From Achromobacter pestifer (GTDB lineage: Bacteria; Pseudomonadota; Gammaproteobacteria; Burkholderiales; Burkholderiaceae_B): a stretch of 64,000 nt of DNA. The position numbers were made by a program, and so were the translations under genes. Below are positions 8,782-19,180 of this stretch, piece by piece. The stretch lies in contig NZ_CADIJX010000002.1 in assembly GCF_902859625.1 (NCBI RefSeq), forward strand, positions 992,001-1,056,000, given 5' to 3'. The notes below the pieces were generated by a model. The model was not told where the DNA came from. It searched no databases and saw only the letters and a list, made by a program, of their open reading frames with translations. The stretch's first letter is position 1, and every line of letters starts with the position of its first letter.

Positions 8782-9393
8782 ATGCGTGAATTCGCGAGAG
8801 CGCCGCTCGTGGCCAGGATGGCGGCCGGCATGATCGTCGGCGTCATGGCGCTGGCGGGTTGCGGCAGCCCGCCGCCCATGCCGCCTGTGACGCAGGTGGA
8901 TATTTCCCGTTTCATGGGGGATTGGTACGTGATCGCCGGCATCCCCAGTTGGCCCGAGCGACAGTCGTTCAATGCGGTGGAGTCCTACGCCTTGTTGCCC
9001 GATGGCCGCATCCAAACCACCTTCCGCTACCGGCACGGCGGCTTCGGGGCCGACGTGGAAACCATGCGTCCGGTGGGCACGGTGCAGCCCGACACCGGCA
9101 ATGCCGTGTGGGGCATGCAGTTCATCTGGCCAATCCAGGCGGAATACGTCATTGCCTACCTGGACGAGCACTACCCGCAGACGATCATCGGCCGGACGAA
9201 GCGCGACTACGTGTGGATCATGGCGCGTACCCCCAGCTTGCCTGATGCCGAATACGCGCGGTTGGTCGACAAGGTGCGCGACCTGGGTTACGACCCTGCC
9301 CAACTGCGCAAAGTGCCTCAGCAATGGCCAGAGCAGGGGCCAGAGCAGGGGGCAGCACCCAGGACCTCCCCCGAACCGGGCAAGGCACACTAA
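8782..9393 (+). CDS. Lipocalin family outer-membrane lipoprotein (Blc-like)
   Basis: 203 residues. Lipobox LAGC near residue 27 after a hydrophobic leader, then the lipocalin signature FMGDWYVIAGIP, a beta-barrel region and TPSLPDAEY as in Blc proteins. The Blc family binds fatty acids and lysophospholipids at the outer membrane, which suits the last gene of a lipid-modifying operon. It starts 12 nt after the methyltransferase. The long in-frame extension upstream (from 8296) overlaps that gene and is not real. The C-terminus has a low-complexity PEQGPEQG stretch. Confidence 0.88.
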   Translation: MREFARAPLVARMAAGMIVGVMALAGCGSPPPMPPVTQVDISRFMGDWYVIAGIPSWPERQSFNAVESYALLPDGRIQTTFRYRHGGFGADVETMRPVGTVQPDTGNAVWGMQFIWPIQAEYVIAYLDEHYPQTIIGRTKRDYVWIMARTPSLPDAEYARLVDKVRDLGYDPAQLRKVPQQWPEQGPEQGAAPRTSPEPGKAH

Positions 9394-9703
9394 ATATTTT
9401 CTAGTTATATAGGGGTGGTCTCTTATTCAAGCGGCCAAGGTCGTGTGACACCAACTGATACGGCACATTAAGCAGTGCAGAAAGCACTTCTGGCCCCCGC
9501 TGGTCATACCAGCCGTCCGAAGGAGAAAGATTTCACGAAACTTACGGCAAGGGTTTTCCCGCTACGTCCCGACATAAATTTGCCGATAGCATCGCTCCGA
9601 AAATCATAAAGCGCGACCATTTGTTACCCACTGGATCGCGCCAGGGGCTCCACCAAATCGCCCCGGGACCGGAAAAAACTTTATCCAAAGTTGGGAGACT
9701 TGC
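9394..9703 (+). other. Leader and promoter region of the TRAP operon
   Basis: 310 nt without a convincing gene. It begins with an AT-rich stretch (9390-9430) and ends with GGGAG before the TRAP start. An imperfect GCGCGA/TCGCGC inverted repeat spans about 9611-9640 and could be a leader hairpin or operator. No promoter could be fixed with confidence. Confidence 0.4.
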
Positions 9704-10795
9704 ATGCAACGCCGTTCGTTTTTGAAGAAAGCCACCTTGGGGGCCGCAGCGGGTGGCGCCACCCTGGCAGTGCCCGCCATTGCCCAGGAAGCCCCCACGC
9801 TGAACTGGCGCCTGGCATCCAGTTTTCCGCGTAGCGCCGACGCCATTTTTTCGGGCGGTGAAAGCGTCGCCAAGTACGTGTCCGAGGCGACTGGCGGCAA
9901 GTTTTCCATTCGCGTGTTCCCGGCCGGTGAAATCGTCCCGGCCCTGCAAGTGCTGGACGGCGTGCAGAATGGCACGATTGAATGCGGCCATAGCGCGTCG
10001 TACTACTACTACGGCAAGGACCCCGTCCTGAGCTTCGATGCCGCCGTGCCGTTCGGCCTGAACACGCGCCAGATGAATTCCTGGATGCGCCACGGCGACG
10101 GCCTGTCGCTGCTGCGCGAGGTCTTCAAGACCTACAACATCGTCAACTTCCCTTGCGGCTACACGGGCACGCAGATGGGCGGCTGGTTCCGCAAGGAAAT
10201 CAAGACGGTCGATGACCTGAAGGGCCTGAAGTTCCGCGTCAGCGCCTTCGCGGGCGCCGTGCTGTCGCGCCTGGGCGTCGTGCCGCAACAGATCGCCGGC
10301 GGCGACATCTACCCGGCGCTGGAAAAGGGCACCATCGACGCGGCGGAATGGATCGGCCCCTATGACGATGAAAAGCTGGGCTTCAACAAGGTCGCCCCGC
10401 ACTACTACTACCCGGGTTGGTGGGAAGGCACGCTGCAAGTCTCGCTGTACGTCAACCAGGACGCCTACAACAAGCTGCCCAAGCACTACCAGGCCATTCT
10501 TGCGCAGGCCTCGGCCGCGGCGACCAACGACATGATCGCCAAGTACGACGCCGAAAACCCGGCCGCGCTGCGCCGCCTGATTGCCCAGGGTGCCAAGCTG
10601 CAATCGTTCCCCAAGCCCGTGATGGACGCCTGCTTCGCCGAGTCCGTCAAGCTGTATGACGAAATGAGCGCCAAGAGCCCGGTGTTCAAGAAAGTCTACG
10701 AAAGCATGAGGAACTTCCGCGACAACGAACTGCCCTGGTTCCGTGTCGCCGAAGGCAGCTATGACAGCTACATGGGCACGATCAACCGCAAGTAA
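9704..10795 (+). CDS. TRAP transporter substrate-binding protein, TakP/DctP type
   Basis: 363 residues. A twin-arginine signal (RRSFLKKATLG) leads to cleavage near VPAIAQ. The mature part is a DctP-fold binding protein with PAGEIVPALQVLDGVQNG, the KGLKFRV strand and the YYYPGWWEG block seen in the TakP-like branch that binds 2-oxoacids as a dimer. Tat export is common in this branch. The ligand is probably a small carboxylate; the exact one is not visible. First gene of a three-gene operon with the DctQ and DctM permeases. Confidence 0.9.
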   Translation: MQRRSFLKKATLGAAAGGATLAVPAIAQEAPTLNWRLASSFPRSADAIFSGGESVAKYVSEATGGKFSIRVFPAGEIVPALQVLDGVQNGTIECGHSASYYYYGKDPVLSFDAAVPFGLNTRQMNSWMRHGDGLSLLREVFKTYNIVNFPCGYTGTQMGGWFRKEIKTVDDLKGLKFRVSAFAGAVLSRLGVVPQQIAGGDIYPALEKGTIDAAEWIGPYDDEKLGFNKVAPHYYYPGWWEGTLQVSLYVNQDAYNKLPKHYQAILAQASAAATNDMIAKYDAENPAALRRLIAQGAKLQSFPKPVMDACFAESVKLYDEMSAKSPVFKKVYESMRNFRDNELPWFRVAEGSYDSYMGTINRK

Positions 10796-10919
10796 GCCGC
10801 GGATTTGATCGTGCCGGCGCGCGCGGATGTGCCGCATTCGCGCGCGCTTGCGGGTTCTCTCCTCTCTCGTTTTGCATATTGACCGCGTGCCATGCCCTGC
10901 GCCGGTTCGGAAATCCAAC

Positions 10920-11582
10920 ATGAATGCCCTATTAGCCTTATCCCGTTTGATCGATGCGATCAACACGGTGGTCGGCCGGTGCGTGACGTGGCTGACGCTG
11001 GTCGTCGTCTTGGTCAGCGCTGGCAACGCCGTCGTCCGCAAGGTCTTCCAGATCAGTTCCAACGCCTGGCTTGAGTTGCAGTGGTACCTGTTCGGCGCCA
11101 TCTTCCTGTTGGCCGCGGGCTATACGCTGCTGCGCAACGAGCACGTGCGCGTCGACGTGCTGTCCTCGCGCCTGCCACGGCGCAAGCAGATCTATATCGA
11201 TATCTTCGGCGTCATCTTCTTCCTGATGCCCGCCTGCCTGCTGATCACGTATTTGTCGTGGCCGGTGTTCATGGATTCGTTCGTGAGCAACGAACAGTCG
11301 TCCAACACCGGCGGGCTGGTGCGCTGGCCGGTGAAGCTGCTGATTCCGATTGGCTTCGCCTTGCTGGTGCTGGCGGGCTTGTCGCATCTGATCAAGTGCA
11401 TCGGTTTCCTGATGGGCAAGTGTCCCGATCCAGGCGCCCGCGCAACCGATATTTCCGCCGAGGAAGCCTTGGCCCTGGAAATCGCGGAAGAAGCGCGGCA
11501 GCGTGAGGAACGCGCCCTGGCGGCGCAAGGCGGGAAGGCGCCAGGCGGCGCCCGTGACCAGAACGGACAGGACGGACGCTGA
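10920..11582 (+). CDS. TRAP transporter small permease (DctQ)
   Basis: 220 residues with four membrane helices in the DctQ pattern, including WLELQWYLFGAIFLLAAGYTL and NEHVRVDV. A charged, Ala/Glu-rich cytoplasmic tail of about 45 residues follows helix 4. ATG 10920 (MNALLALS) fits the family start; the earlier in-frame start at 10827 would add a non-homologous extension. The ribosome site is weak. It lies 2 nt before the large permease. Confidence 0.88.
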   Translation: MNALLALSRLIDAINTVVGRCVTWLTLVVVLVSAGNAVVRKVFQISSNAWLELQWYLFGAIFLLAAGYTLLRNEHVRVDVLSSRLPRRKQIYIDIFGVIFFLMPACLLITYLSWPVFMDSFVSNEQSSNTGGLVRWPVKLLIPIGFALLVLAGLSHLIKCIGFLMGKCPDPGARATDISAEEALALEIAEEARQREERALAAQGGKAPGGARDQNGQDGR

Positions 11583-11584
11583 CC

Positions 11585-13246
11585 ATGGAATTTCTGACTG
11601 CAAACATGGCCCCCATCATGTTCGCCACGCTGGTGGTGTTCCTGCTGATGGGCTTTCCCGTGGCCTTCGCGCTGGCGGCCAACGGCATTCTCTTCGCGCT
11701 GGTGGGCATTGAACTGGGGCTGCTGAATGTCGCCTTGTTCCAGGCCTTGCCGCAACGCATCTTCGGCATCATCGCCAACGACACCTTGTTGGCGGTGCCA
11801 TTCTTTACCCTGATGGGGCTGGTGCTTGAACGATCCGGCATGGCGGAAGACTTGCTGGAAACCATCGGCCAATTGTTCGGCACCGTGCGCGGAGGCCTGG
11901 CGATTGCGGTGGTGTTCGTGGGCGCGATGCTGGCGGCAACCACGGGCGTCGTATCGGCGTCGGTGATCTCGATGGGCCTGATTTCGCTGCCTATCATGCT
12001 GCGATACGGCTATGACCGCAGGCTGGCCAGCGGCATCATCGCTGCGTCCGGCACGCTGTCGCAGATCATCCCGCCGTCGCTGGTTCTGATCATCCTGGCC
12101 GACCAGCTGGGCCGCTCCATCGGCGATATGTACCGTGGCGCGATCATCCCGGGCTTCCTGCTGGCGGGCACGTATGTGGTGTACGTCATCATCAAGTCGT
12201 ACCTGAAGCCGGACTCGGCGCCCGCGTTGCCTGAAGAGGCCCGCTCGTTCCGCGAAGACAACGGCACGCGCGGCGGCCGCTCGCTGCTGGTGCTGATGGT
12301 GATTTCGGCCTTGTCGGCGTACTTCGTCGGCCAGTACATCGAAGCCGACACCGCGCCGGTGGACGAACAGATCGTGCTGTCGCTGCTGATCTGGGGGCTG
12401 ACCGCCTTCATCATCGCGGGCGTCAACAAGATCTTCAAGATAGGCTTGCTGTCGGCCCTGGCCGAGCGCGTCACCTTCGTGATGATTCCGCCGCTGTTCC
12501 TGATCTTCCTGGTGCTGGGCACGATCTTCATCGGTGTTGCCACGCCCACCGAGGGCGGCGCAATGGGGGCCGTGGGCGCCATCGTCATGGCCCTGATCCG
12601 TGGCCGTCTCACGCTGAACTTGATGAAGCAGGCGATGGACACCACCACCAAGCTGTCCACCTTCGTGGTGTTCATCCTGGTGGGTTCCACGGTGTTCGGC
12701 CTGACGTTCCGTGGCGTCAACGGAGACTTGTGGGTCGAGCACCTGTTGATCAGCCTGCCGGGTGGCGAACTGGGCTTCCTGATCGCGGTCAGCGTGCTGA
12801 CCTTCGTGCTGGCGTTCTTCCTGGACTTCTTTGAACTGGCTTTCATCATCGTGCCGCTGTTGGGGCCGGTGGCTGACAAGCTGGGCATCGATCTGATCTG
12901 GTTTGGCGTCTTGCTGGCGGTGAACATGCAAACCTCGTTCATGCATCCGCCGTTCGGCTTCGCGCTGTTCTATTTACGATCCGTCGCGCCCAAGGACAGG
13001 TATCGGGACAAGGTCACCGGCAAGATGATCGAACCCGTCACCACGGGCCAGATCTACCGTGGCTCCATCCCGTTCATCGTCATCCAGTTGGCGATGGTGG
13101 TTGCCGTGTTGGCCTTCCCGGGGCTGGTCATGCATTACAAGAGCGACGAAGCGCAGGTCGACGCCAGCAAGGTGAAGATCGAAGTGGATACGACGTATGG
13201 AACCAGCACTTACGGCAGCGACGACCCCGCAGCCGGGTTCAAGTAG
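11585..13246 (+). CDS. TRAP transporter large permease (DctM)
   Basis: 553 residues with about twelve to fourteen membrane segments, the sodium-coupled transport subunit. Family blocks visible: FPVAFALAANGILFAL, TGVVSASVISMGLISLP, ASGTLSQIIPPSLVLIILADQLG, TPTEGGAMGAVGA and MQTSFMHPPFGFALFYL. It is longer than the usual 430 residues because of an insert around 220-290, as in the large DctM subtype paired with TakP-like proteins. A terminator follows. Confidence 0.92.
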   Translation: MEFLTANMAPIMFATLVVFLLMGFPVAFALAANGILFALVGIELGLLNVALFQALPQRIFGIIANDTLLAVPFFTLMGLVLERSGMAEDLLETIGQLFGTVRGGLAIAVVFVGAMLAATTGVVSASVISMGLISLPIMLRYGYDRRLASGIIAASGTLSQIIPPSLVLIILADQLGRSIGDMYRGAIIPGFLLAGTYVVYVIIKSYLKPDSAPALPEEARSFREDNGTRGGRSLLVLMVISALSAYFVGQYIEADTAPVDEQIVLSLLIWGLTAFIIAGVNKIFKIGLLSALAERVTFVMIPPLFLIFLVLGTIFIGVATPTEGGAMGAVGAIVMALIRGRLTLNLMKQAMDTTTKLSTFVVFILVGSTVFGLTFRGVNGDLWVEHLLISLPGGELGFLIAVSVLTFVLAFFLDFFELAFIIVPLLGPVADKLGIDLIWFGVLLAVNMQTSFMHPPFGFALFYLRSVAPKDRYRDKVTGKMIEPVTTGQIYRGSIPFIVIQLAMVVAVLAFPGLVMHYKSDEAQVDASKVKIEVDTTYGTSTYGSDDPAAGFK

Positions 13247-13273
13247 GGCACCTGCGTAGGCGCTTGAGAATGG

Positions 13274-13303
13274 AAATGCCGGCATTGCCGGCATTTCTCT
13301 TTT
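13274..13303 (+). terminator. Terminator of the TRAP operon
   Basis: Stem AAATGCCGG (13274-13282) and CCGGCATTT (13288-13296) with a 5-nt loop, followed by CTCTTTT. A classic rho-independent terminator 28 nt after the dctM stop. Confidence 0.85.
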
Positions 13304-13304
13304 C

Positions 13305-13314
13305 GGGATATCCC
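13305..13314. promoter_or_regulatory. GGGATATCCC palindrome before the Bug gene
   Basis: Perfect 10-bp palindrome followed by TAA, 70 nt before the Bug start. A related element, AGGGA-ATG-TCCCTA, lies at 15727-15740 upstream of the dioxygenase genes. Possibly a shared operator; short, so partly speculative. Confidence 0.3.
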
Positions 13315-13341
13315 TAAATGGCGGGCGGACCAAATTGCATA

Positions 13342-13358
13342 CAAGATACTTTATCTTG
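13342..13358. promoter_or_regulatory. Inverted repeat CAAGATA-N3-TATCTTG, candidate operator
   Basis: Perfect 7-bp arms separated by CTT, 25 nt before the Bug-protein start, where a repressor would block transcription. No regulator gene is adjacent. Confidence 0.5.
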
Positions 13359-13383
13359 CCTTCGCCCCAGCCCGGAGATCCGT

Positions 13384-14370
13384 ATGCGAATGTCCCGCCG
13401 CCATGCCTTGGGCGCGCTTGCCGCGCTGCCCTTGATGTCTCGCCCCGTCTGGGCCCAGAACACGTTTCCGACGCGCCCGGTGCGCCTGCTGGTGGGCTTT
13501 GCACCCGGTGGCCTGACCGACATTGCCGCGCGCGCGCTGGCCGAACGCATGGGCAAGGCGCTGAAGCAGAACGTCATCGTCGAAAACCGACCGGGCGGGC
13601 AAGCCATCATCGCCACGGTGGCGGTCGCGCGGGCCGAGCCCGACGGCTATACGCTGGGGTTTGCCGGCACCAACGGCATGATCCTGAACCCGTTGCTCTA
13701 CAACAACCTGCCGTACCAGCAGTCGGACTTCAAGCAACTGGGGTCCATGGGCAAGTCGCCCATGCTGCTGATCGTGCACCCGGCGTTGGGCGTGAAGAAC
13801 GTGCAGGAATTCATTGCGCTGGCCAAGAAAAAACCTGGCGATATCACCTGCGCCCATGCGGGGCGCGGCGTCATCAATCATCTGGCGTTGCTGCATTTCC
13901 AGTCAAAGACCGGCACCCAATTCCAGGACGTGCCGTACAAAGGCAGCGGCCCCGCGCTACTGGATTTGATGGCGGGCACGGTGCAAAGCACCTTCGACTT
14001 TCCGACGTCGGCACTCCCCAACATCAAGTCCGGCAAGTTGCAGGTCTTGGCGGTGACCGCCGACAAGCGCCTATCCAGCTTGCCCGACGTGCCCACCATG
14101 AAAGAGGCGGGCGTGGACGGCTTTGAACTGTATACGCGCATGATGATTTCGGGCCCCGCAGCCATGCCGGCGGATGTCGTGAAAGTACTGGAAAACGCGG
14201 TGCGCGAAGGCACGCGCGACCCCAGTCTGGTACAGCAGTTCGCGGACCAGGGTGTGGCGGTGGAATTCACCTCGTCAGCCGATCTGGACAAAGTGATCGC
14301 GGACGAATCCGCCATGTGGGCCGGGGTCATCAAGACCAACGGCGTACCCAAGACCGATCTGAAAGCCTGA
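13384..14370 (+). CDS. Bug/TctC family tripartite tricarboxylate transporter substrate-binding protein
   Basis: 328 residues. Signal peptide with arginine-rich start (MRMSRRHALG) cleaved near VWAQ, then the Bug pattern: FPTRPVRLLVGFAPGG near the mature start, VIVENRPGGQ, DVPYKGSGPALLDLMAG and LSSLPDVPTMKEAGV. These periplasmic proteins bind small carboxylates or amides; no TctAB permease is nearby, as is usual for orphan Bug proteins. GGAG at 13374-13377 supports ATG 13384. First gene before a BAAT-type hydrolase. Confidence 0.92.
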   Translation: MRMSRRHALGALAALPLMSRPVWAQNTFPTRPVRLLVGFAPGGLTDIAARALAERMGKALKQNVIVENRPGGQAIIATVAVARAEPDGYTLGFAGTNGMILNPLLYNNLPYQQSDFKQLGSMGKSPMLLIVHPALGVKNVQEFIALAKKKPGDITCAHAGRGVINHLALLHFQSKTGTQFQDVPYKGSGPALLDLMAGTVQSTFDFPTSALPNIKSGKLQVLAVTADKRLSSLPDVPTMKEAGVDGFELYTRMMISGPAAMPADVVKVLENAVREGTRDPSLVQQFADQGVAVEFTSSADLDKVIADESAMWAGVIKTNGVPKTDLKA

Positions 14371-14383
14371 GGAGGGCAGCCCC

Positions 14384-15697
14384 GTGACGCAGCCTCGCAT
14401 CACCATTTCCCCCGAACGCGCGCTGATCGACGTTGAGCGCGACATCCGCATCGAAGGATTTCCGCCCTACGCATTCATCACCGTCACGGCCAGCATGCAC
14501 ATGTGCGGCGCGGCGTGGCAGTCCGAAGCCGTGTTCGTGGCCGGCCACGACGGCCGTCTGGACCTGAGCCGAGACTGCCCGGTGTCGGGAAGCTATGCCG
14601 AGCCTTCGGCAATGGGCATCGTGTGGTCCATGGTGTGTCAGGACATGGATCGCGTGGTGTTCCCGCCCGACAAGACCGATGCGCTGACCGTGCGGATCCG
14701 AGCCGAAGGCGGCGGGCTGGCCGCCGAGGCCACGCTGACCCAGGATTTTCTGGCGGAAGGCGTCACGTATCGCTCCGTGCGTGAGGACTTGGGCGGCATG
14801 ACCTTGGCGGGCGAACTCTACACGCCCGCTGGCCCGGGGCCGCATCCTGTCGTGATCTACATGAACGGTTCGTCGGGCGGGGTGAATGCGCCGCGCGCGG
14901 CCTTGTTCGCGGCGCGTGGATACCAATGCCTGGCGCTGGCCATCTTCAACTACGACGGCAGGCCCAAGTATCTGAACGACTTGCCGCTGGAGTATTTTGA
15001 AGCGGCATTGAAATGGGTGCGCCAGACCCTGAGGCCGCGCGATGGCTTCGTCGCGGTGTCCGGCATTAGCCGCGGAGGCGAGACCTCTTTGCTGGTGGCG
15101 TCGCACTATCCGGATCTGGTCAGCGCGGTGGTGGCTTACGTGCCATCGCCCGTGATGCATGGCGTGGTCAGCGCGGGGGCGCCCGGCACGGGTCGCAACG
15201 CCCAAGTCTGGACCAGGGAAGGGCGGCCGCTGCCGCATCTGTGGCAGGACAACGCCACGGCGGATTGGGAAGCGGCCTATGCGTCTGAACCACCGTACCG
15301 GCAGACGCTGGCGTTCCTGAGCGCCACGCGGGACAGCGCCGCATTTGAACGCGCCAGGATTCCGATCGAGAACTACCCCGGCCCGGTCATGCTGGTCAGC
15401 GCATCGGACGATGGCTTCTGGCCCAGCACCGCCTATTCGGAAATGGTGGTGCGCCAGCGCCAGGCCCACGCGCTGCCGACATTGCACCATGTCTGCGCGG
15501 GCGCGGGCCACCATGTTCACTATCCCCATCTGCCTGCCACCCTGATCAACAAGCCGCATGCGATGTCGGGCCTGCTGCTGGACGCGGGCGGCACGCCGTC
15601 GGCCAACGCGGCCGGCAACCAGGGGTCGTACCGGGCGGTGCTGGATTTTCTGGCGCAGGCGCAGCGCGGACAGGGCGAGGGGCAGGGGCAGGAATAA
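14384..15697 (+). CDS. Acyl-CoA thioesterase/BAAT-type alpha/beta hydrolase
   Basis: 437 residues, cytoplasmic. The N-terminal beta-sandwich (about 1-125) resembles the acyl-CoA thioesterase/BAAT domain; the C-terminal alpha/beta-hydrolase has the nucleophile in SGISRGGE near 230, acid in SASDDGFWPS near 344 and histidine in GAGHHVHYPH near 375. Serine replaces the cysteine of the acyltransferases, so hydrolysis of a thioester or ester is more likely than amino-acid conjugation. GTG 14384 follows a strong GGAGGG site. Cotranscribed with the Bug gene. Confidence 0.85.
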   Translation: MTQPRITISPERALIDVERDIRIEGFPPYAFITVTASMHMCGAAWQSEAVFVAGHDGRLDLSRDCPVSGSYAEPSAMGIVWSMVCQDMDRVVFPPDKTDALTVRIRAEGGGLAAEATLTQDFLAEGVTYRSVREDLGGMTLAGELYTPAGPGPHPVVIYMNGSSGGVNAPRAALFAARGYQCLALAIFNYDGRPKYLNDLPLEYFEAALKWVRQTLRPRDGFVAVSGISRGGETSLLVASHYPDLVSAVVAYVPSPVMHGVVSAGAPGTGRNAQVWTREGRPLPHLWQDNATADWEAAYASEPPYRQTLAFLSATRDSAAFERARIPIENYPGPVMLVSASDDGFWPSTAYSEMVVRQRQAHALPTLHHVCAGAGHHVHYPHLPATLINKPHAMSGLLLDAGGTPSANAAGNQGSYRAVLDFLAQAQRGQGEGQGQE

Positions 15698-15726
15698 TCA
15701 GCAGGCGAGACGGGCGAGCGTCCTAC

Positions 15727-15740
15727 AGGGAATGTCCCTA
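15727..15740. promoter_or_regulatory. AGGGA-ATG-TCCCTA element
   Basis: Inverted repeat AGGGA (15727-15731) and TCCCT (15735-15739), 30 nt after the hydrolase stop and about 140 nt before the dioxygenase start. It resembles the GGGATATCCCTA site at 13305. It could be an operator or a small terminator stem. Confidence 0.3.
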
Positions 15741-15770
15741 GAGATGCTCGCCACATTTTTCGGTTATTAG

Positions 15771-17641
<1,871 letters not shown>

Positions 17642-17649
17642 ATGCCGCG

Positions 17650-17680
17650 GCCCCCGAGCGTCTTCACCCCGCGCGGGGGC
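17650..17680. terminator. Bidirectional hairpin between convergent genes
   Basis: GCCCCCG (17650-17656) pairs with CGGGGGC (17674-17680). It sits in the 42-nt gap between the dioxygenase stop and the MurA-like stop, so it could end both transcripts. There is no long T-tract. Confidence 0.45.
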
Positions 17681-17683
17681 GCG

Positions 17684-18985
17684 TTACTCTTCGCTGGTCC
17701 ATTCCACCTGCACGCCCAGGCTGCGCAGGTTTTCGACAAACTGCGGATGCGCGCGGCGGATCGGCGTTGCGTTGCGGATTTCAGAGCGGCCCTTGATGCT
17801 GCTGGCCACCATGAACAAGGCGATCGCCACCCGGATGATGTAGGGGCTTTCGACGACCGCAGGCGTCAGCGGCATGCCGCCAAAGGTGACGACGCGGTGC
17901 GGGTCCGACGAAAACACATGGGCGCCGAACTTCGACAGTTCGCCCGTCCATCCCAACGCGCCGTCGTAGACCTTGTTCCAGAACATCGCATTGCCTTCGG
18001 CGCATACGCCCAGCGCGATGAAGATCGGCAGCAGGTCCACCGGGAAATAGGGCCACGGCGCGGCTTCAACCTTGGTCAGCACGTTGCTGGTGAACGGCGT
18101 TTGCACCTTCAGCGGACCCGTGCGCAGCGCGCGTGACCACCCGTCCTTGTGTTCGATTTGCACGCCGAACTTGGCGAACGTGCGGTCGATCAGCGGGAAA
18201 TTCCCCGGGGTGCGGTTGCGCACCACCACATCGCCGCCCGTGATCGCGCCCAGGGCCAGGAACGTCGTGATTTCGTGGAAATCCTCTTCAAACGTGAATT
18301 CACCGCCGCCCAGGCGCGCGCCGCCGCGCACCGTCAGCCGCGACGTGCCAATACCGTCGATATCGGCGCCCATCATCGTCATGAAGCGGCAGAATTCCTG
18401 CACATGCGGTTCGGACGCGGCGTTGGTCAGCGTCGACTCGCCTTCGGCCGCCGCCGCGCACAACACGAAGTTCTCGGTCGTGGTGACGGAAGCGTAGTCC
18501 AGCCAATGATGGGTGGGCTTGAGCGCGCCGCTGCTGCGTACCAACAGCGAGCCGCTGGCGCGTTCGACTTCGCCGCCGAATGAACGGAAGATCTCCACGT
18601 GCGGGTCAATCTCGCGCACGCCCAGCGTGCAGCCCTTCACGTTGTCTTCCAGCCGTGCCACGCCAAAGCGGGCCAGCAGCGGCGGCACCAGCATGATCGA
18701 AGAACGCATTTCTTCGGGCAGGCGATGGGCCTTGGCGTCGAACTGCGTGTTCTGGTGGCGCAGTTCCAGCGTGCGGGTCGTTTCGTCCAGCCGGACTTCA
18801 CTGCCCAGCGTGCGGAAGATGTCCAGGATCTTGCGCACGTCCGTGATGTCGGGCACGCCATTCAAGGTCAGCGGTTGGTCGGTTAGCAGGGTGGCGCAGA
18901 GAATGGGCAGGACCGCATTCTTGTTGGCCGAGGGTATGACGCGGCCACGCAAAGGCGTGCCACCGTGGACGATGAGATTGGACAT
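17684..18985 (-). CDS. murA: MurA-family enolpyruvyl transferase (divergent paralogue)
   Basis: 433 residues of the EPSP-synthase/MurA fold; MurA moves enolpyruvate from PEP to UDP-GlcNAc in peptidoglycan synthesis. By eye against the E. coli enzyme these are kept: the KN pair (SANKN for SGAKN), R91 (MRSS), C115 (KGCTLG, the fosfomycin target), R120, D305 (FPVD), R371 and R397. The ENRF loop with R331 is replaced by NKVYDG, and GARPVDLH reads GVREIDPH. It therefore looks active but may use a different acceptor or be a second MurA. ATG 18985 (MSNLIVHGG) fits the family start. It stands alone. Confidence 0.82.
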   Translation of the reverse strand: MSNLIVHGGTPLRGRVIPSANKNAVLPILCATLLTDQPLTLNGVPDITDVRKILDIFRTLGSEVRLDETTRTLELRHQNTQFDAKAHRLPEEMRSSIMLVPPLLARFGVARLEDNVKGCTLGVREIDPHVEIFRSFGGEVERASGSLLVRSSGALKPTHHWLDYASVTTTENFVLCAAAAEGESTLTNAASEPHVQEFCRFMTMMGADIDGIGTSRLTVRGGARLGGGEFTFEEDFHEITTFLALGAITGGDVVVRNRTPGNFPLIDRTFAKFGVQIEHKDGWSRALRTGPLKVQTPFTSNVLTKVEAAPWPYFPVDLLPIFIALGVCAEGNAMFWNKVYDGALGWTGELSKFGAHVFSSDPHRVVTFGGMPLTPAVVESPYIIRVAIALFMVASSIKGRSEIRNATPIRRAHPQFVENLRSLGVQVEWTSEE

Positions 18986-19073
18986 GGGGAAGGCGGCGGG
19001 AAGGAATAAAAGAAGAGGCGCCGCGAATTGTACTGGGGTCGCCGGGCCCGCATTGGAGCCGAAAGCCCCAAAA

Positions 19074-19129
19074 CGTTTCAAACTGCAATTGCCGCACGCA
19101 TTTTGGCTGCGCCATCGCAGTTTGAAACG
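19074..19129. repeat. Paired GTTTSAAAC palindromes in a 13-bp inverted repeat
   Basis: CGTTTCAAACTGC (19074-19086) is repeated exactly inverted as GCAGTTTGAAACG (19117-19129), 30 nt apart. Each arm holds its own 9-bp palindrome GTTT-S-AAAC, so this is better read as two operator sites 45 bp centre to centre than as a terminator. It lies about 90-145 nt upstream of the MurA-like start on the minus strand. Confidence 0.6.
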
Positions 19130-19139
19130 CGGAATCAGA

Positions 19140-19174
19140 AGTCGGGCTGATGCGCCGCAAGCGCCAACCCGACT
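19140..19174 (-). terminator. Terminator hairpin of the AhpD-like gene
   Basis: AGTCGGG (19140-19146) pairs with CCCGACT (19168-19174), with an inner GCGC/GCGC pairing. It lies 6 nt after the AhpD-like stop on the minus strand and is followed there by TCTGATT. Confidence 0.55.
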
Positions 19175-19180
19175 ATCCGC

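Noticed and set aside
11192..12946. 584-aa minus-strand open frame over dctM
   Set aside because: His/Gln/Asp-rich antisense translation; dctM on the other strand has full family blocks.
19074..19129. Terminator interpretation of the 13-bp inverted repeat
   Set aside because: 30-nt loop, no T-run on either side, and each arm is itself palindromic, which fits paired operator sites better.
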